This document shows, piece by piece, positions 61,154-64,000 of a stretch of 64,000 nt of DNA. Both the position numbers and the translations under genes were made by a program. The stretch is from assembly GCF_017873605.1 (NCBI RefSeq), contig NZ_JAGGKI010000012.1, forward strand, positions 1-64,000, in the 5' to 3' direction. Under the pieces are notes generated by a model. The model was not told the origin of the DNA. It saw nothing but the letters and a program-made list of their open reading frames with translations, and did not search any database. Position 1 is the first letter of the stretch, and each line of letters starts with the position of its first letter. The DNA is from Paenibacillus lactis. Lineage in GTDB: Bacteria; Bacillota; Bacilli; Paenibacillales; Paenibacillaceae.

Positions 61154-61444
61154 ATGTTAACAGGAAAGCAAAAACGACACTTACGTTCGCTTGCCCATCA
61201 TTTGGACCCGCTGTTCCAGGTAGGCAAAGGCGGCAGCAATGAGCATTTGATCCGCCACATCGAAGAAGCGATTGAGAAGCGGGAGCTGCTGAAAATCTCG
61301 GTGCTCAACAATTGCCTGGAGGATCCTCGCGACATCGCTGAGGAGCTGGCCGAAGGTGCCGGGGCCGAATTGGTCCAAGTCATCGGAAAGACGATTGTTC
61401 TCTATAAGGAATCGAAGGATCATAAGACGATCGAACTGCCTTAA
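61154..61444 (+). CDS. yhbY: YhbY-family ribosome-associated RNA-binding protein
   Basis: A 96-residue CRM-domain protein (YqeI in Bacillus subtilis) that binds pre-ribosomal RNA. LTGKQKRHLRSLAHHLDPLF at the start and QVGKGGSNEHLI with GKTIVLYKESK near the end are family marks. It is the fourth gene of the yqe block. Confidence 0.96.
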   Translation: MLTGKQKRHLRSLAHHLDPLFQVGKGGSNEHLIRHIEEAIEKRELLKISVLNNCLEDPRDIAEELAEGAGAELVQVIGKTIVLYKESKDHKTIELP

Positions 61445-61498
61445 AGCAAGATCGGTGTTCAGAGTATCATAGTCCTCTGACTAGGGGAGGTGAGCCGA

Positions 61499-62089
61499 AT
61501 GAAAGTGGGGATCATGGGGGGAACCTTCGACCCTGTTCATATCGGACATATGCTGGCGGCTGAGGCGGCGCGCGTCGCTTATGGCCTGGAGGAAGTGTGG
61601 TTCATGCCGAGCCATATTCCTCCGCATAAGGAGGATGCGGGCGTCACCGGGATGATGCGGCTGGAGATGACAGCCGAGGCGGTTGCCGGCCACCCGTCCT
61701 TCCGCACGCTGGACCTTGAAATCAAGCGCGGCGGCATTTCCTATACGGTCGATACGATCAAGGCCCTTCGCGAGATGTATCCCGAGCACGATTTTTCGTT
61801 TATCATCGGAGCGGATATGGTGGAGTATCTCCCGAAGTGGAACCGGATCGAGGAGCTAGCGGGAATGCTGACGTTCATCGGGGTCAACCGTCCGGGGACG
61901 AAGCTGAACGTAGAGTCGCTGCCGGATTTTCTTAGACGGGTGGTAAGGATCGCGGAAATGCCGCTGATCGAGATTTCATCCACGATGATCCGGGAGCGGG
62001 CGGCCGCCGGCGGATCCATCCGCTACATGGTGCCGGATCGCGTGTACGATTATATTGTTAGGAGCGGTATATATGGTGTACAGCCGTGA
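61499..62089 (+). CDS. nadD: Nicotinate-nucleotide adenylyltransferase
   Basis: A 196-residue enzyme that makes nicotinate adenine dinucleotide in NAD synthesis. GGTFDPVHIGHMLAA (about 7-21) holds the HxGH motif and ISSTMIRERAAAGGSIRYMV the ISSTxxR motif. The ATG at 61499 follows GGGAGGTG properly; a GTG at 61490 lies inside that site. Its end overlaps yqeK by 17 bases. Confidence 0.97.
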   Translation: MKVGIMGGTFDPVHIGHMLAAEAARVAYGLEEVWFMPSHIPPHKEDAGVTGMMRLEMTAEAVAGHPSFRTLDLEIKRGGISYTVDTIKALREMYPEHDFSFIIGADMVEYLPKWNRIEELAGMLTFIGVNRPGTKLNVESLPDFLRRVVRIAEMPLIEISSTMIRERAAAGGSIRYMVPDRVYDYIVRSGIYGVQP

Positions 62090-62651
62090 AGATTTGATCG
62101 AAGCCGTCTCCTCCCAGATGCCGGCCAAGCGCTGGGAGCATACGAAGGGCGTTATGGAGACGGCCGTTATTTTGGCGAACCGGTTCGGGGCCGATCCCCA
62201 GAAAGCGGATTTGGCAGCGATTTTACATGATGTAGCCAAGTACTGGCCGGTTGAGAAGCTTCGGGAGGTGCTCGAGGAGCAGGGAGAGTCCTCGGAGCTA
62301 CTCCAATATGACAAGCAGCTGTGGCATGCCGAAGTGGGCGCGATCGTCGCAGAGCGGGATTATGGGGTAACGGACACCGAGGTGCTGGATGCTATCCGCT
62401 ATCACACGTCGGGCCGAGTCGGGATGAGCCTGCTGGACAAGGTGGTGTGCCTGGCCGATTATGTGGAGCCGGGGAGGGATTTCCCCGGTGTGAATAATAT
62501 TCGGGAACTGGCCAACCATAGCCTTGAAGAGGCGCTCGCAGCCGGGTTTGATTCGACGATTGGACATCTGCTGTCACGCAGACAGATTATTTTTCCGTTG
62601 ACGGTGCTAGCCCGCAACGATCTCATTAAGCAATTGGAGGCGAATTCATGA
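62073..62651 (+). CDS. yqeK: HD-domain Ap4A hydrolase YqeK
   Basis: A 192-residue HD-superfamily protein. Metal ligands lie in RWEHTKGVMETAV, AAILHDVAKYW (HD pair), and later His residues in DAIRYHTSGR. YqeK proteins split diadenosine tetraphosphate symmetrically and are always found near nadD and rsfS. The ATG at 62073 follows AGGAG inside the end of nadD. Confidence 0.95.
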   Translation: MVYSREDLIEAVSSQMPAKRWEHTKGVMETAVILANRFGADPQKADLAAILHDVAKYWPVEKLREVLEEQGESSELLQYDKQLWHAEVGAIVAERDYGVTDTEVLDAIRYHTSGRVGMSLLDKVVCLADYVEPGRDFPGVNNIRELANHSLEEALAAGFDSTIGHLLSRRQIIFPLTVLARNDLIKQLEANS

Positions 62652-62995
62652 CGATAAAACCGGAAGAATTGTTAAATATAGCGGTTGAGGCCGCAGAGGA
62701 TAAGAAAGCGAACGATTTGGTCGTTCTGGATCTGAGAGGCATCTCGCTTGTGGCGGATTATTTTGTTATTTGCCACGGGAATTCGGATACGCAGGTTCAG
62801 GCAATTGCAACGGAAATCCGCAAACGGATCCATGATAAAGGCGTAGCTCTTCGGGGACTGGAAGGCATGGATGCTGCCCGCTGGGTGCTGATGGACATCG
62901 GGGATGTTGTCGTCCATATCTTCCACCGGGACGAGCGCGAGTATTACAACATTGAGCGCTTGTGGTCGGATGCCAAAGTGGTGGAGAACGTATGA
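62648..62995 (+). CDS. rsfS: Ribosome silencing factor RsfS
   Basis: A 115-residue protein (YqeL/YbeB) that binds L14 of the large subunit and blocks subunit joining when nutrients are scarce. KKANDLVVLDLRGISLVADY, EGMDAARWVLMDIGDVVVHI and FHRDEREYYNIERLW are diagnostic. It overlaps yqeK by four bases (ATGA) and the next gene by four. Confidence 0.97.
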   Translation: MTIKPEELLNIAVEAAEDKKANDLVVLDLRGISLVADYFVICHGNSDTQVQAIATEIRKRIHDKGVALRGLEGMDAARWVLMDIGDVVVHIFHRDEREYYNIERLWSDAKVVENV

Positions 62996-63894
62996 GCTTG
63001 ATCGCGGGCACGATCGTCCAGCTTACGGTTTCCAGGGAGGTTTCGCCTTATGGCTACTTTCTTGATGGCGGCGACCGGGATGTCCTGCTGCACTATTCGG
63101 AAGTGACCGGGAGCATTGCTCCTGGGGATACCGTCGAGGTATTCATCTTCTTCGATACCGAAGACCGTTTGGCAGCAACGATGAAAAAGCCGCTGCTTAC
63201 CCTTGGTGAAACGGCAAAGCTGGAGGTGGCGGACGTTCATCCCCGGCTCGGCTGTTTTCTGGAAATGGGACTCGGAAGGCAGCTGCTGCTACCGATCCGG
63301 GAGCTGCCCGAAATGAAAGAGCTGCATCCTCAGGTGGGTGATCATGTATTCGTAACGATGGAGCATGATAAGCAAGGCAGGCTGCGCGCCAAGCTGGCGG
63401 GTGAGCAGGAGCTCGCTCCACTCGCCTTCCACGCGCCGAAATCGTGGATGGGCGAATGGTTTACGGCGCTGGTATACAAGCCGCTGCAGATGGGAACCTT
63501 CGTGATCGTCGACGGAGGTGTGGTCGGCTTTGGAGCGATCGGCATGATCCACGCCTCAGAGCGGACGCGGCTTCTTCGTCTAGGTGAAGAGGTGCGCGTA
63601 CGGGTGAGCCATATTCGCGAGGACGGCCGGGTGAATCTGTCGATGGTTCCGCGCAAAGAGATCGGACGAAACGATGATGCAGACCGGCTGCTGGCGTTCC
63701 TGAAGGAACGGCCGGGCGGCGCAATGCCCTATTCCGATGAAACACCGCCCGAAATTATCAAGCAGCGCTTTGGCATCAGCAAATCTGCATTTAAGCGTGC
63801 GCTCGGGAAATTGATGAAGGATGGCCTTGTCACACAGAAGGAAAGCTGGACGTATTTGGTGAAAAAAGAGGAGAATTCCGGTTCGGCTGAATAG
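62992..63894 (+). CDS. cvfB: S1-domain RNA-binding protein, CvfB/YitL-like
   Basis: A 300-residue protein with three S1-type OB domains and a C-terminal winged helix (FGISKSAFKRALGKLMKDGL, about 261-280). VIVDGGVVGFGAIGMIHASE and VRVSHIREDGRVNLSM match CvfB, a virulence-linked RNA-binding regulator in Staphylococcus. The ATG overlaps the rsfS stop, so it is part of the yqe operon here, although in Bacillus subtilis the equivalent gene is elsewhere. Confidence 0.92.
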   Translation: MSLIAGTIVQLTVSREVSPYGYFLDGGDRDVLLHYSEVTGSIAPGDTVEVFIFFDTEDRLAATMKKPLLTLGETAKLEVADVHPRLGCFLEMGLGRQLLLPIRELPEMKELHPQVGDHVFVTMEHDKQGRLRAKLAGEQELAPLAFHAPKSWMGEWFTALVYKPLQMGTFVIVDGGVVGFGAIGMIHASERTRLLRLGEEVRVRVSHIREDGRVNLSMVPRKEIGRNDDADRLLAFLKERPGGAMPYSDETPPEIIKQRFGISKSAFKRALGKLMKDGLVTQKESWTYLVKKEENSGSAE

Positions 63895-63931
63895 CGACCG
63901 AAGAAGAAGCTTCTGGGAAAGTGGTGTCAGC

Positions 63932-64000
63932 ATGTTGTCTTACCGAAAGTTTGCTTACGTATATGATCAGCTTATGGAAGATATGCCATACCCCGACTGG
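63932..64000 (+). CDS. yqeM: Methyltransferase YqeM, 5' part only
   Basis: The last 23 codons before the window edge read LSYRKFAYVYDQLMEDMPY, the usual start of YqeM-type class I SAM-dependent methyltransferases, and the gene order supports this. The rest lies outside the window. Confidence 0.8.
   Translation, partial: MLSYRKFAYVYDQLMEDMPYPDW

Overview
The window reads as a chromosomal segment of an endospore-forming, moderately GC-rich Bacillales bacterium, most likely Paenibacillus. The support is an intact sigK, a spoVAC-spoVAD-spoVAE operon, a YjcZ-like miniprotein, the yqeG-yqeH-aroE-yhbY-nadD-yqeK-rsfS-yqeM chromosomal block, LplB/YtcP-type sugar importers, a two-membrane-segment AraC sensor-regulator, and a very large secreted protein with three S-layer homology (SLH) domains. 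I see no rRNA, tRNA, CRISPR array, intact transposon or prophage.

Layout. 1-2.1 kb: a small conserved gene flanked on both sides by copies of a complex non-coding repeat built from hairpins. 2.2-10.6 kb: two permeases, a solute-binding lipoprotein and a GHL10/SLH surface protein, a cell-surface glycan module. 11-12.8 kb: an aminoglycoside-adenylyltransferase-like gene and an AT-richer signal-peptidase-like lipoprotein that seems to lack the catalytic dyad. 13-28.6 kb: a pectin/plant-polysaccharide locus with an FAD oxidoreductase, an apparently intracellular pectin methylesterase, an AraC sensor-regulator, two paralogous binding proteins, two permeases, a GH43 enzyme, a truncated alpha/alpha-toroid protein joined to a broken transporter, a KdgF-like cupin and an esterase. 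A 19-base motif recurs in three promoter regions of this locus. 29-31.7 kb: a Fur-box-controlled siderophore sensor-regulator (Btr type) and a siderophore-binding lipoprotein that resembles the regulator's own C-terminal half.

32-36.9 kb: an ABC-2 exporter with a NEW3-repeat membrane protein, divergent from an ECF sigma factor and its zinc-finger anti-sigma factor. 37-39.4 kb: an alpha/beta hydrolase and sigK. 39.5-45.2 kb: a PucR regulator and an NCS1 permease, DUF917 protein and hydantoinase/oxoprolinase, probably a hydantoin catabolic operon. 45.2-51.1 kb: small stand-alone metabolic genes (TIM-barrel isomerase, CE7 esterase, PRISE-type reductase, HxlR regulator, M42 aminopeptidase). 51.3-53.6 kb: spore genes. 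53.8-58.2 kb: a MoxR-DUF58-transglutaminase trio. 58.4-64 kb: the conserved yqe housekeeping operon, tightly overlapped, with a cvfB-like gene inserted before yqeM, which runs off the end.

The genes cooperate mainly as nutrient-scavenging modules. Neither sugar importer has its ATPase here, so both probably share a distant MsmX-type ATPase. The most unusual items are the hairpin repeat family, whose diverged copies show compensatory base changes, the shared operator-like motif of the pectin locus, the signal-peptidase-like pseudoenzyme, and the gene fusion/deletion scar at about 26.5 kb.
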